Part shown: positions 9,335 through 17,074 of the stretch, piece after piece | Layout of the letters: the number at the start of each line of letters is the position of its first letter | Position numbering within the stretch: position 1 is the first letter of the stretch | Made by a program: the position numbers and the translations under genes | The notes under the pieces: generated by a model | The model's database searches: none | Told to the model about the DNA's origin: nothing | Seen by the model: the letters and a program-made list of their open reading frames with translations, nothing else | Origin: Flavobacteriales bacterium | GTDB taxonomy: Bacteria; Bacteroidota; Bacteroidia; Flavobacteriales_F; PHOS-HE28 | Reading direction: 5' to 3' | Length of the DNA: 64,000 nt | Assembly (NCBI GenBank): GCA_026129465.1 | Contig: JAHCIA010000001.1 | Location: 319,964 to 383,963, forward strand

Positions 9335-10957
9335 ATGTTGTTTAGAGCAATTCCTCTGCTTGTGGGCGTTCTGATGTCCGCCTGTGCAGATGCCCAATCA
9401 CCCAGCCCTGTGCGGGTGCAACTGCAGACCTTCGCCACTGGCCTGGGCCAGATCACCGATGTCGCCCATTGTGGCGACGACCGTCTCTTCGTGGTGCAAC
9501 AGAACGGCAACATCCGCATCGTGCAGCCCAACGGCACGGTGCTGCCCACGCCCTTCCTCAGCATCAGTGTGAACACGGGGGCCAACGAGCAGGGTTTGCT
9601 GGGACTCTGCTTCGATCCGGACTATGCCACCAACGGCTATTACTACGTGTATTACACGGCCGGAACAGGAGCCGGCATTTCACGGGTTTCGCGCTTCTCC
9701 GTGGATCCGAACAACCCGAACGTGACCCTCCCCGGCAGTGAGACGATCCTGTACACGCGCTCGCAACCGCAATGGAACCACAATGGTGGCGATCTGGAGT
9801 TCGGCCCGGATGGCTACCTCTATGTCTCCTTCGGCGATGGCGGAGGCGCTGGAGATACGCAGAACAACAGCCAGAACAACGGCAATGTGCTGGGCACCAT
9901 CATCCGCATCGATGTGCATGGTGAGCCGCCCTTCTCCATTCCGCCTGACAATCCCTTCGTGGGCGTGCCGGGCGTGATGCCTGAGATCTGGGCCAGTGGC
10001 TTGCGCAACCCCTGGCGCTTCGGATTCGACGCCCTTACTGGAGATGTGTGGATCGGCGATGTGGGCCAAAACGCTTGGGAGGAGGTGGACTTCTGGCCAG
10101 CGGGCGACAATAGCGGCCCCAATTTCGGCTGGCGATGCTACGAGGGCAATGCGCCGTACAACACCGCGGGCTGCCAGCCCGCATCGAACTATGTGGCCCC
10201 GGTGGCAGTGCATGTCACCAGCGGTTCGCAATGGTGCTCGGTGATCGGCGGACGCGTGTACCGTGGTGGTCCCTACTGGCGGCTCTATGGCCGCTATATA
10301 TACACGGACTATTGCCTGGGGCGCTACTTCTCGTTGCGGCCCAATGGCTCGGGCGGCTGGATCAACGAGCAGATCACCACCACGGGTATCAGCGGCGCCA
10401 CCTGCATCGGCGAGAACAGCGCGTTGGAACTCTTCGTGGGCAACCGTAACACGGGCATCGTCTACCGCATTGTGGACGTGTGCCCCATGGCACAGCCCAG
10501 CATCACGGTGGACGGCAACGTGCTCACCGCGAGCGAGGGCCTGGGCTACACCTGGTTCCTGAACGGGCAGGCGATACCGGGTGCCAATGAGCAGACCTTC
10601 GAGGCTGGACAGTCCGGCGACTACGCTGTGCTGGTGGACAATGGCCCGGACTGCCTGCTCCTTTCCGATGTGGTTAACGTGACGATCACCGGAGTGACCG
10701 TCCTGGCGGAAGGTGCGGTGAAGGTGCACCCGGTGCCCACCAACGGCCTGCTCTTCCTGGATGGCCTGTGCGCCGAGGCGTTCGATGCCGTGCTGGTGGA
10801 CATGGCCGGCCGGACCCTGCTTCGCCAGGATCTGCGCATGCGCGACGGCCGGGCCACGTTGGATCTGACCTCACTGGCGGAAGGCAACTACATGCTGGTG
10901 GTTCGTGGCGCCCAAGGCGAGGAACTGCTGGGTCGGCAGGTGAGCGTTCTGCGATAG
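9335..10957 (+). CDS. PQQ-dependent sugar dehydrogenase (Gdh/sorbosone type), T9SS-secreted
   Basis: 540 residues. Signal peptide at residues 1-21 (FRAIPLLVGVLMSACADAQ). Residues 30-385 are a six-bladed Gdh/sorbosone dehydrogenase propeller: FATGLGQITDVAHCGDDRLFV, EQGLLGLCFDPDY, WNHNGGDLEFGPDGYLYVS, GLRNPWRFGFD and IGDVGQNAWEEVDF are the family signatures. A short Ig-like stretch and a T9SS C-terminal domain (KVHPVPTNGLLFLDG ... NYMLVVRGAQGEE) follow. It would oxidise sugars outside the cell if PQQ is available; some homologues are inactive or use other substrates. It sits between two MAM-like T9SS cargo genes and is flanked by hairpins on both sides. Confidence 0.9.
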   Translation: MLFRAIPLLVGVLMSACADAQSPSPVRVQLQTFATGLGQITDVAHCGDDRLFVVQQNGNIRIVQPNGTVLPTPFLSISVNTGANEQGLLGLCFDPDYATNGYYYVYYTAGTGAGISRVSRFSVDPNNPNVTLPGSETILYTRSQPQWNHNGGDLEFGPDGYLYVSFGDGGGAGDTQNNSQNNGNVLGTIIRIDVHGEPPFSIPPDNPFVGVPGVMPEIWASGLRNPWRFGFDALTGDVWIGDVGQNAWEEVDFWPAGDNSGPNFGWRCYEGNAPYNTAGCQPASNYVAPVAVHVTSGSQWCSVIGGRVYRGGPYWRLYGRYIYTDYCLGRYFSLRPNGSGGWINEQITTTGISGATCIGENSALELFVGNRNTGIVYRIVDVCPMAQPSITVDGNVLTASEGLGYTWFLNGQAIPGANEQTFEAGQSGDYAVLVDNGPDCLLLSDVVNVTITGVTVLAEGAVKVHPVPTNGLLFLDGLCAEAFDAVLVDMAGRTLLRQDLRMRDGRATLDLTSLAEGNYMLVVRGAQGEELLGRQVSVLR

Positions 10958-10980
10958 GCCGCTGCAGGCATCCAGCAGTG

Positions 10981-11018
10981 GCGAAGCCCGCGAGCCTTGA
11001 CCAGTTCGCGGGCTTCGC
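10981..11018 (+). terminator. Perfect 13-bp hairpin terminator of the PQQ dehydrogenase gene
   Basis: GCGAAGCCCGCGA (10981-10993) pairs perfectly with 11006-11018 across a 12-nt loop, 23 nt after the stop codon. The following TATTTTG supplies the U-tract and at the same time resembles the -7 element of the next gene. Confidence 0.75.
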
Positions 11019-11025
11019 TATTTTG
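11019..11025 (+). promoter_or_regulatory. -7-like element TATTTTG overlapping a terminator tail
   Basis: Lies 22 nt before the ATG at 11048, the same spacing as the phoH element. It starts at the base directly after the hairpin at 10981-11018. Confidence 0.4.
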
Positions 11026-11047
11026 CCCTTCCTTAACCAGCTCACCC

Positions 11048-13027
11048 ATGCGATCGACCACGACCCTGCTCCTCATTCTGCCCTTCCTGTCGGCCCAAGG
11101 CCAGACCGTGCTCTTCTTCGAGGACTTCGAGTCCATGACACCGGCCTTTACCCTGAACACCACGGATATGGGTTCCGTGGCCAACTCACCCGACAACACC
11201 TGGCTGGTGAACAACGCTTACGCGGGCGGAAGCGGCACGGTGACCTGCCTGGGCTTCCCATTCCCCTTCACGGTGCCACCCACGGCGGCCCAGCCCGCTG
11301 GTATCACCAACCAGAACGGCCGATATATGCACACCACCAGCGTCGCCGCCATGAACAGCGGTGTGATGAACTGCTGCTTTCTGGCCGCGGATGGCTTATG
11401 CGCATCGGCAGCGAACCATTTCGCGCGCATGAACACGGATGTGAGCACGGTCGGCGCCTCGCAGGTGACCCTGAGCTTCTGGTGGCTCTGCGGAGGCGGA
11501 AACAACAACTACGGTGAACTGTACTACAGCACCAACGCCGGTGGCAGTTGGACCTTGATCACCGAGTCGCCCAACCAGTACCGCAACCAAAGCACCTGGA
11601 CACAGCAGACCGTAAGCCTGCCGGCTTTCGACGGGCAGGCCACCTTGCGTTTCGGCTTCCGCTTCGTGAATGGCACCACCCTGAGTGCCTCCGATCCCGG
11701 CTTCGGCATCGATGATGTGCGGATCACCTCGGCGGGTGGCGCGCCGCCCACCGTGCAGCCCGGCCTCATCAACCCGCTGAGCTATTGTGCCGGCAACGCG
11801 GTGTCAGTGCCATACAACGCCCAAGGCACCTTCGATCCCGGGAACGTGTTCACCGCGCAACTGTCCGACCCCTTTGGTGGCTTCGCTTCACCCGTGAGCA
11901 TCGGTTCGGTGGTTTCGACCACTTCTGGGACCATCGCGGCCACGATCCCGCCGGGCACTCCGCCGGGCGCAGGCTACCGCATCCGGGTCGCAAGCAGTTC
12001 GCCCATGATCGTTTCCGACCCCAACGCGTCCAACATCACCATTTCGGAGACTCCCTTCGCGGGTCAGAGCACCCAAGCGACATTCTGCACGGGATCGGGC
12101 AATGTGGATCTCTTCGCGCTGTTGGGGCCGGGCGTGAGCACATGCGGAAGCTGGACCGGCCCGGGTGGGGCGCCCTTTGGCGGAACGCTCAATACCAGCA
12201 CGGGGGTGAGCGGCATATACACCTATGCCACGAACTGCCCGGGTCCTTGTCCACAGGACCAGGCGACCGTTACGGTGACCCTTGTGGCGGTTGCCAATGC
12301 CGGCAACGACGTCCAAGCCAGCTTCTGCGCCACCGGACCCGCGCCCGATCTGCCATCACTCGTTTCCAATGGACAGGCCGGTGGACAGTTCCTCTACCAA
12401 GGACAACCCTCACCATTGCCGGACTGGACCGTTCCAGGGGTGTACATCCTGCAGTATGTGGTGAATGCGCCACCGCCATGCGGAACGGACTTCGCCATCT
12501 TCACCATCACCGTCAGCGCTGCCGCGAACGCCGGCCAAGGGGCGAGCATCCAGCTCTGCGTCTACGGTCCGCCGGTGCAGTTGTCCGGTTTCCTCACCGG
12601 CGCGGATCCCGGTGGCACATGGACAGGCCCGGATGGCATGCCTTTCAATGGCACGCTTGACCCGGCCACCGGCATGCCGGGATTGTACACCTATACCGTT
12701 CAAGGCCAGCCACCGTGCCCCATCGCTCAGAGTTTTGTCGCTGTGGTGATCGATCCATGTCTGGGGGTGGAAGAGCAGAGTTGGACGGCTCCCATCCTTT
12801 GGCTGGGTCAGACCGTTGATGGAGGACATGATTTCTCCATGCCAATGGGTCGGGTGTTGGCGCATGAACTCTACGACCTTGGCGGTCGGCTGGTGAGTGG
12901 CAGCAGCTTGGTGCCGGTGGGAGAAAGACTGCGCTTGTCGCTGCCCTCCTCGTCGGGTGCCTATGTGCTTCGTCTTCGCTTGGAGGAAGGCTTTGCGGTG
13001 GTCCGGATCATCCACCAGGCATGGTGA
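11048..13027 (+). CDS. Secreted MAM-like protein with Ig-like repeats and T9SS sorting domain
   Basis: 659 residues. ATG 11048 starts a signal peptide (MRSTTTLLLILPFLSAQGQ). Residues 18-240 form a MAM/choice-of-anchor-J domain almost parallel to that at 7118-9154 (ENTAFTLNTTDMG-like start, YYSTNAGGSWTLI, QATLRFGFRFVN, GIDDVRI). Then come one Ig-like domain and two or three Pro/Gly-rich modules with regular Cys (TWTGPGGAPF, TWTGPDGMPF) typical of gliding-motility-type adhesins. The C-terminus (ELYDLGGRLVSG ... GAYVLRLRLEEGFAVVRI) is a T9SS sorting domain. Probably a surface or secreted adhesin; its ligand cannot be read from the sequence. Confidence 0.82.
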   Translation: MRSTTTLLLILPFLSAQGQTVLFFEDFESMTPAFTLNTTDMGSVANSPDNTWLVNNAYAGGSGTVTCLGFPFPFTVPPTAAQPAGITNQNGRYMHTTSVAAMNSGVMNCCFLAADGLCASAANHFARMNTDVSTVGASQVTLSFWWLCGGGNNNYGELYYSTNAGGSWTLITESPNQYRNQSTWTQQTVSLPAFDGQATLRFGFRFVNGTTLSASDPGFGIDDVRITSAGGAPPTVQPGLINPLSYCAGNAVSVPYNAQGTFDPGNVFTAQLSDPFGGFASPVSIGSVVSTTSGTIAATIPPGTPPGAGYRIRVASSSPMIVSDPNASNITISETPFAGQSTQATFCTGSGNVDLFALLGPGVSTCGSWTGPGGAPFGGTLNTSTGVSGIYTYATNCPGPCPQDQATVTVTLVAVANAGNDVQASFCATGPAPDLPSLVSNGQAGGQFLYQGQPSPLPDWTVPGVYILQYVVNAPPPCGTDFAIFTITVSAAANAGQGASIQLCVYGPPVQLSGFLTGADPGGTWTGPDGMPFNGTLDPATGMPGLYTYTVQGQPPCPIAQSFVAVVIDPCLGVEEQSWTAPILWLGQTVDGGHDFSMPMGRVLAHELYDLGGRLVSGSSLVPVGERLRLSLPSSSGAYVLRLRLEEGFAVVRIIHQAW

Positions 13028-13613
13028 AAGCCGTGTTCGGAAGTTGTGCATAAAGCAAGTCCTCACGATTTGGCCCAGGGTGACGCGCACGGATACATTG
13101 GCATCACCAACGTTCATTGAGGTCTGGCCGCAAGGCCACACGATCACGGATCACAAGGAGGGCGGAAACGGCGCGGCGGCATCGCAAGATGCATCCAACC
13201 TGGTAAGAGGTCATGCGCAACGGACCACCCGGCCATGCCAGCCATGCGCCACCTTGCCGTGTATCAGCGAGGGATGTGTGACCTTCGGGTGACACAAGTA
13301 CCAAGGGCCGGGATGGACATGGTCATGCGCACAAGGCCAAGGCCGAGTACGCATGGGAGCGGGGATCGCCGACAAGGTGGTCCCCGCTTCGCATTCATGC
13401 CCACCGCATTTGCCATCGCCCCCGATCCATATCATGGCGGCATGTGGGACCGTCAATGGATACCCCTTGCACCAAGCGGACGGGTGACATGGATGGCGCG
13501 ACGATCACCTGCGCTTGACACGGAGGAAAGCCTGCGTACACGTTGGCCCATTGGAACATCCGATCGTGGATAAGTGCACCATGCCGTCTCCCGGCCACCG
13601 CATCGCACGCGGA
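13028..13613 (+). other. Non-coding gap of about 590 bp, nothing convincing
   Basis: Open frames here (for example 13235-13573 plus, 13104-13304 minus) have unnatural composition and overlap one another. The only structure seen is an imperfect 10-bp stem, 13356-13365 with 13381-13390, with one G-T pair and a 15-nt loop; it could be a weak terminator. No RNA gene was recognised. Confidence 0.4.
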
Positions 13614-13621
13614 TACTTTTG
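13614..13621 (+). promoter_or_regulatory. -7 element TACTTTTG of the phoH-like gene
   Basis: Exact TAnnTTTG match, 22 nt before the ATG at 13644. Confidence 0.55.
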
Positions 13622-13643
13622 GTCATCACCGTTCATTGAGAGG

Positions 13644-14978
13644 ATGAAGAAGAAAGACCGGAAGATCTTCGTACTGGATACCTCCGTGATCCTGTACGAC
13701 CATTCGGCCATCGAAAGCTTCGAGGAGCACGACGTGGCCATCCCCATCCAAGTATTGGAGGAACTCGACACATTCAAGAAAGGGAACGACACGATCAACT
13801 ACGAGGCGCGGGAGTTCATCCGCCACCTCGACGACATCGCGAAAAGGGACGTCCTCACGGACTGGATCCCGCTGAACGGCTCCTCGAAGGGGAAGTTCAA
13901 GGTGGTGGCCAAGCACGACCTCAATGGCGTGGACGCCACCAAGGTGTTCGATGATGGCAAGAACGACCATCAGATCCTGAACGCCACGCTTACCCTGCAG
14001 CGCCAGAACAAGGACCGCAAGGTGGTGCTGGTGAGCAAGGACATCGCCCTGCGCCTGAAGGCCAAGAGCCTCAATATCGTGGCGGAGGACTACCTCACGG
14101 GCAAGGTGCGCGATGTGCGGGAGAAGCTCTACACCGGCCGCACCGTGGTGGAGGACATGGACGAAGGGATGATCGACACGCTCTTCGCGAATGACCGGCT
14201 TCCAGTTGAGGACCTCGGTTTGAAGAAACCTTCAGGCAACCACTTCTTCATCCTGAAGCACAAGAAGAAAAGCATTCTGGCCAAGTTCGATCCGCGCACG
14301 GGCCAGGTGGAACGCGTGGAGAAGCAGAGCATCTTCGGCATCGGCCCGCGCAACGCGGAGCAGGCGCTGGCCATGAGCGCGCTGATGGACCCGGAGATCA
14401 AGCTTGTGACCTTGCAAGGCACCGCGGGCACGGGCAAAACGCTGCTGGCCCTGGCCTGTGCCCTGGAGCAGCGGCGCAACTACCGGCAGATCTATGTGAC
14501 GCGGCCGGTGGTACCCCTCAGCAACAAGGACATCGGCTACCTCCCCGGGGACATCCAGAGCAAGCTGGACCCCTATATGCAGCCGCTGTGGGACAACCTG
14601 AAGCTGATCAAGGGGCAGTTCGAGAAGCACGACAGCACGCCCAAGCGCATCGATGAGATGCTCGAGAACGAGAAGATCGCCATCGCGCCGCTCGCCTACA
14701 TCCGTGGCCGCAGCCTGAGCAACATCTTCTTCATCGTGGATGAAGCGCAGAACCTCACACCGCTGGAGATCAAGACCGTGATCAGCCGTGCGGGCGAAGG
14801 CACCAAGATCGTCTTCACCGGAGATGTGCACCAGATCGACACGCCCTTCCTCGATACCGAGAGCAACGGGTTGAGCTACCTGATCGACAAGGCCAAGGGC
14901 GATCCGCTCTTCGCGCACATCACTTTGGAGAAAGGCGAGCGCAGCCCGCTGGCCAATCTGGCCAACGACCTGCTCTGA
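13644..14978 (+). CDS. PhoH-like protein: PIN RNase domain fused to PhoH ATPase
   Basis: 444 residues, the usual length of the PhoH2/YlaK family. The start at 13644 is chosen because the conserved PIN N-terminus (KKDRKIFVLDTSVILYDHSA) begins there. The PIN domain spans about residues 5-150 with acidic residues in VLDTSV, EELDTFKK and VSKDIALR. The PhoH ATPase fills about residues 230-440 with Walker A GTAGTGKTLLA (about 258) and Walker B FFIVDEAQN (about 360). Family members are thought to couple ATP-driven RNA unwinding to cleavage; the physiological target is unknown. A strong hairpin follows the stop. Confidence 0.93.
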   Translation: MKKKDRKIFVLDTSVILYDHSAIESFEEHDVAIPIQVLEELDTFKKGNDTINYEAREFIRHLDDIAKRDVLTDWIPLNGSSKGKFKVVAKHDLNGVDATKVFDDGKNDHQILNATLTLQRQNKDRKVVLVSKDIALRLKAKSLNIVAEDYLTGKVRDVREKLYTGRTVVEDMDEGMIDTLFANDRLPVEDLGLKKPSGNHFFILKHKKKSILAKFDPRTGQVERVEKQSIFGIGPRNAEQALAMSALMDPEIKLVTLQGTAGTGKTLLALACALEQRRNYRQIYVTRPVVPLSNKDIGYLPGDIQSKLDPYMQPLWDNLKLIKGQFEKHDSTPKRIDEMLENEKIAIAPLAYIRGRSLSNIFFIVDEAQNLTPLEIKTVISRAGEGTKIVFTGDVHQIDTPFLDTESNGLSYLIDKAKGDPLFAHITLEKGERSPLANLANDLL

Positions 14979-14997
14979 TCACAGGCCATTTCCTGAT

Positions 14998-15028
14998 GAC
15001 GATCCCCGTGCATGTCACGGGGATCGTC
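14998..15028 (+). terminator. Intrinsic terminator-like hairpin after the phoH-like gene
   Basis: 13-bp perfect stem (14998-15010 with 15016-15028) with loop CATGT, 20 nt after the stop at 14978. The T-run is poor. Confidence 0.65.
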
Positions 15029-15050
15029 GTTCCCACCAGTCGCGAAAGGA

Positions 15051-15074
15051 GAAGCCCGCTGTGCAGCGGGCTTC
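15051..15074. terminator. Bidirectional hairpin between phoH-like and siaC-like genes
   Basis: 10-bp perfect stem GAAGCCCGCT/AGCGGGCTTC with loop GTGC. ATTCCTT follows on the plus strand and TCCTTTC on the minus strand, so it most probably ends the minus-strand gene whose stop is at 15095. Confidence 0.6.
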
Positions 15075-15094
15075 ATTCCTTGGCTTGAAGTGCT

Positions 15095-15493
15095 TCAGAA
15101 GAGCTCCTTCACCTCGATGAACTGGAAGTCGATGTTGAAGAAGCTTTCGTAATCCTTGCCGGTCTCGGCCATCTCCTCGTCGCCCGTCTCATAGTGCCAG
15201 TTCACCTGCACGCGCTGCCCGCGTTCGCTTACCGCGTCGAGCTTCTGGAAGATGTTGTAGAAGTGCTTGCTGGAACTGGTGTCCAGGTAATCGAGCCGCA
15301 TATTCACCGTGGTCTCCCCCTTGGGTCGCTGGAGATACTCGTCCAGCCAGCGGTAGACGCGGCCATAGAACTGTTCGGAATTGGGCGGGAGCGAACGGCC
15401 GACGAATTCCATGCGGCCCTCCTCCAGGTCCAGATCCACCTGGGGCGAGGTCTCGGTGCGCTCGATGTGGTAGCGTTTCGCGGACATTTCCAC
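15095..15493 (-). CDS. SiaC family regulatory phosphoprotein (DUF1987)
   Basis: 132 residues. Recognised from the family pattern: YHIERTETSPQVDLD, GRMEFVGRSLPPNSEQFY, WLDEYL, LDYLDTSSSKHFYNIF and VNWHYETGDEEMAETGKDYES. In Pseudomonas SiaC is phosphorylated on a Thr in the TSSS loop and controls a diguanylate cyclase; the equivalent Thr is present here (DTSSS). No SiaA/SiaB/SiaD kinase, phosphatase or GGDEF gene lies nearby, so its partners must be elsewhere. ATG at 15487 is an equally good start. Confidence 0.88.
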   Translation of the reverse strand: MEMSAKRYHIERTETSPQVDLDLEEGRMEFVGRSLPPNSEQFYGRVYRWLDEYLQRPKGETTVNMRLDYLDTSSSKHFYNIFQKLDAVSERGQRVQVNWHYETGDEEMAETGKDYESFFNIDFQFIEVKELF

Positions 15494-15600
15494 CTTGGTG
15501 CGTGCTATGCTCCAAAGGTGGGGGTGGCCCGCATGCGGGTGCCCATGCTCGAGCCAGGCTCATGAACAGGGCGCTGTTGACTACGGTCCGCGCCGCGGGC

Positions 15601-16011
15601 TCAGCGACCTCTATACTCGGTGATGATCTCCTGGTCGGAGGGGAGGATGATCTCCGTGTCGTTCACACGGCGCACCCAGTAGAGGTACTTGCCCGTGCCC
15701 TGGCATGCGAAGGCTTCCATGCTCTCGTTGGCGGCCAGCGCCTTCACGGGGAAGGTGCGCCAGGTGCCGCCCTTTTCCTGCATGGCCATCTTCACCTCGA
15801 TCATTTCCCGGCAGGTGTTGCGCATCTCCAGGATGAAGGTGCCGCTGAAATCGCGCTTGTAGCCCTCCTTGTAGTATTCACATTTCTCGCAGGGTGCGCC
15901 CCACTTGCTGCCCACCTTCATCAGGCAGTCCGAATAGCTCTGGTCCTGGGCGTTCACCGCGGCCACCATGGCGAAGGAGAGGATGACGAGTAGGGTAGGT
16001 TTCGCGCTCAT
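15601..16011 (-). CDS. Small exported hypothetical protein, last gene of a TPR operon
   Basis: 136 residues. The ATG at 16011 opens a signal peptide (SAKPTLLVILSFAMVAAVNAQ) and overlaps the TGA of the preceding TPR gene by 4 nt (ATGA), so the two are translationally coupled. The mature part has five Cys (YSDCLMK, PCEKCEYY, RNTCREM, EAFACQG), beta-rich composition and no motif I recognise. The longer frame to 16245 lies inside the TPR gene and is rejected. Confidence 0.7.
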   Translation of the reverse strand: MSAKPTLLVILSFAMVAAVNAQDQSYSDCLMKVGSKWGAPCEKCEYYKEGYKRDFSGTFILEMRNTCREMIEVKMAMQEKGGTWRTFPVKALAANESMEAFACQGTGKYLYWVRRVNDTEIILPSDQEIITEYRGR

Positions 16012-16553
16012 TTGCAACGGGTGTTCGTGAGGATGATCTTGGCTTCGCCATTGCCCAGGCGTTGGCTGGTCTTCCAGTCGCGGCACGCGGCGTCCAGGTC
16101 GCCCAAGGCCTTGTGGGCCCAGCCACGGTTGTTGAAGGCCTCCTCGTTCCTGGCGTCCAAGGCGAGCACAGCGTCGAAATCCTTCAGCGCGAGTTGGGGT
16201 TCTCCCATGCGGAGGTAGGCGCTGCCGCGGCTGGTGAAGGCCCACAGGTGGTCCTGTTTTCGCGCGATCACCGCTGTGAAGTCCTTCACAGCGGCTGGGT
16301 AGTCCTTGTTCAAACTATGGCAGAAACCGCGCTGCAGATAGGCATTGAGGTGGTCGCCATCCAACCGCAGCACCTCGGTGAAGCGCTCGATCGCCGTGGC
16401 ATGGTCGCCGCTGCGGTAGGCTCTTTCGCCGGCCTGGTAGATGGTCTGAACCTCCTTTCCCAGGCCGGTGTTGTCGGCCAGGTATTGGGCCACACAGCGA
16501 CCTGTGAACAGCACCGGCAGGGCCATGGCCAGGGTGAACGCACGCGTCGTCAT
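16008..16553 (-). CDS. Periplasmic TPR-repeat protein
   Basis: 181 residues with a signal peptide (TTRAFTLAMALPVLFTGRCVAQ) followed by three to four TPR units: YRSGDHATAIERFTEVLRLD, LNKDYPAAVKDFTAVIARK, LRMGEPQLALKDFDAVLALD and a last one ending DAACRDWKTSQRLG. TPRs mediate protein-protein contacts; the partner is probably the Cys-containing protein encoded immediately downstream with a 4-nt overlap. The gene lies 23 nt after a third small exported ORF (16577-17017). Confidence 0.85.
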   Translation of the reverse strand: MTTRAFTLAMALPVLFTGRCVAQYLADNTGLGKEVQTIYQAGERAYRSGDHATAIERFTEVLRLDGDHLNAYLQRGFCHSLNKDYPAAVKDFTAVIARKQDHLWAFTSRGSAYLRMGEPQLALKDFDAVLALDARNEEAFNNRGWAHKALGDLDAACRDWKTSQRLGNGEAKIILTNTRCK

Positions 16554-16576
16554 GGTCGTGTTCTACGGGGCAAGCA

Positions 16577-17017
16577 TCAACGGGTTACACCAGCCTGCAA
16601 AGCGTGGGGGCAGGGGGAAGCGCGCCACATTTCATGCAGCGCCTCCATGGTCCGCGCACCATCATCGCCAGGGGGCAGGTGTATGACGTAGCGTGAACTC
16701 CGCTTCAGCAGCCCTGTGCGCAGATCCTCGCGTTCCACACAGCGGTTCCCATCACGGCAGGACAGCATGATCATGGGCGAACCGGGATCATGGACATTGG
16801 CCTCGGCATCCAGGTCGCAGATGGAGAACCTGTCCTGTCCGGTGCGTCGCCCTTCGTGCAAATGGTCTATGTGGAGCCGGCCGGTCGCATCGATGCGGTG
16901 GCGCGCACCCTCCCCGAACACGTGGATGTCCATGGGTCCGGGAGGCCGGAAGTGGTCCTGGGCCATCCCTTGGTCCGCGATCAGAACCAGGGAGAGAAGA
17001 TGGAACAGCGGTCTCAT
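16577..17017 (-). CDS. Small exported hypothetical protein, probable first gene of the TPR operon
   Basis: 146 residues beginning with a signal peptide (RPLFHLLSLVLIADQGMAQ). The mature part is His/Asp-rich with three Cys (SICDLDA, MLSCRDGNRCVERED). I recognise no family. Gene status is supported by the signal peptide, codon composition and 23-nt spacing to the TPR gene on the same strand. It could supply an accessory envelope protein. Confidence 0.6.
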   Translation of the reverse strand: MRPLFHLLSLVLIADQGMAQDHFRPPGPMDIHVFGEGARHRIDATGRLHIDHLHEGRRTGQDRFSICDLDAEANVHDPGSPMIMLSCRDGNRCVEREDLRTGLLKRSSRYVIHLPPGDDGARTMEALHEMWRASPCPHALQAGVTR

Positions 17018-17074
17018 CAGTGAACCTCCGAGGCGGCTCTTACGTACACCGGCGCCCTTGGTTCAACACCCGCA

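Noticed and set aside
13235-13573. A 112-residue plus-strand frame in the gap before phoH.
   Set aside because: No start context, no similarity to known folds, and it overlaps several other random frames.
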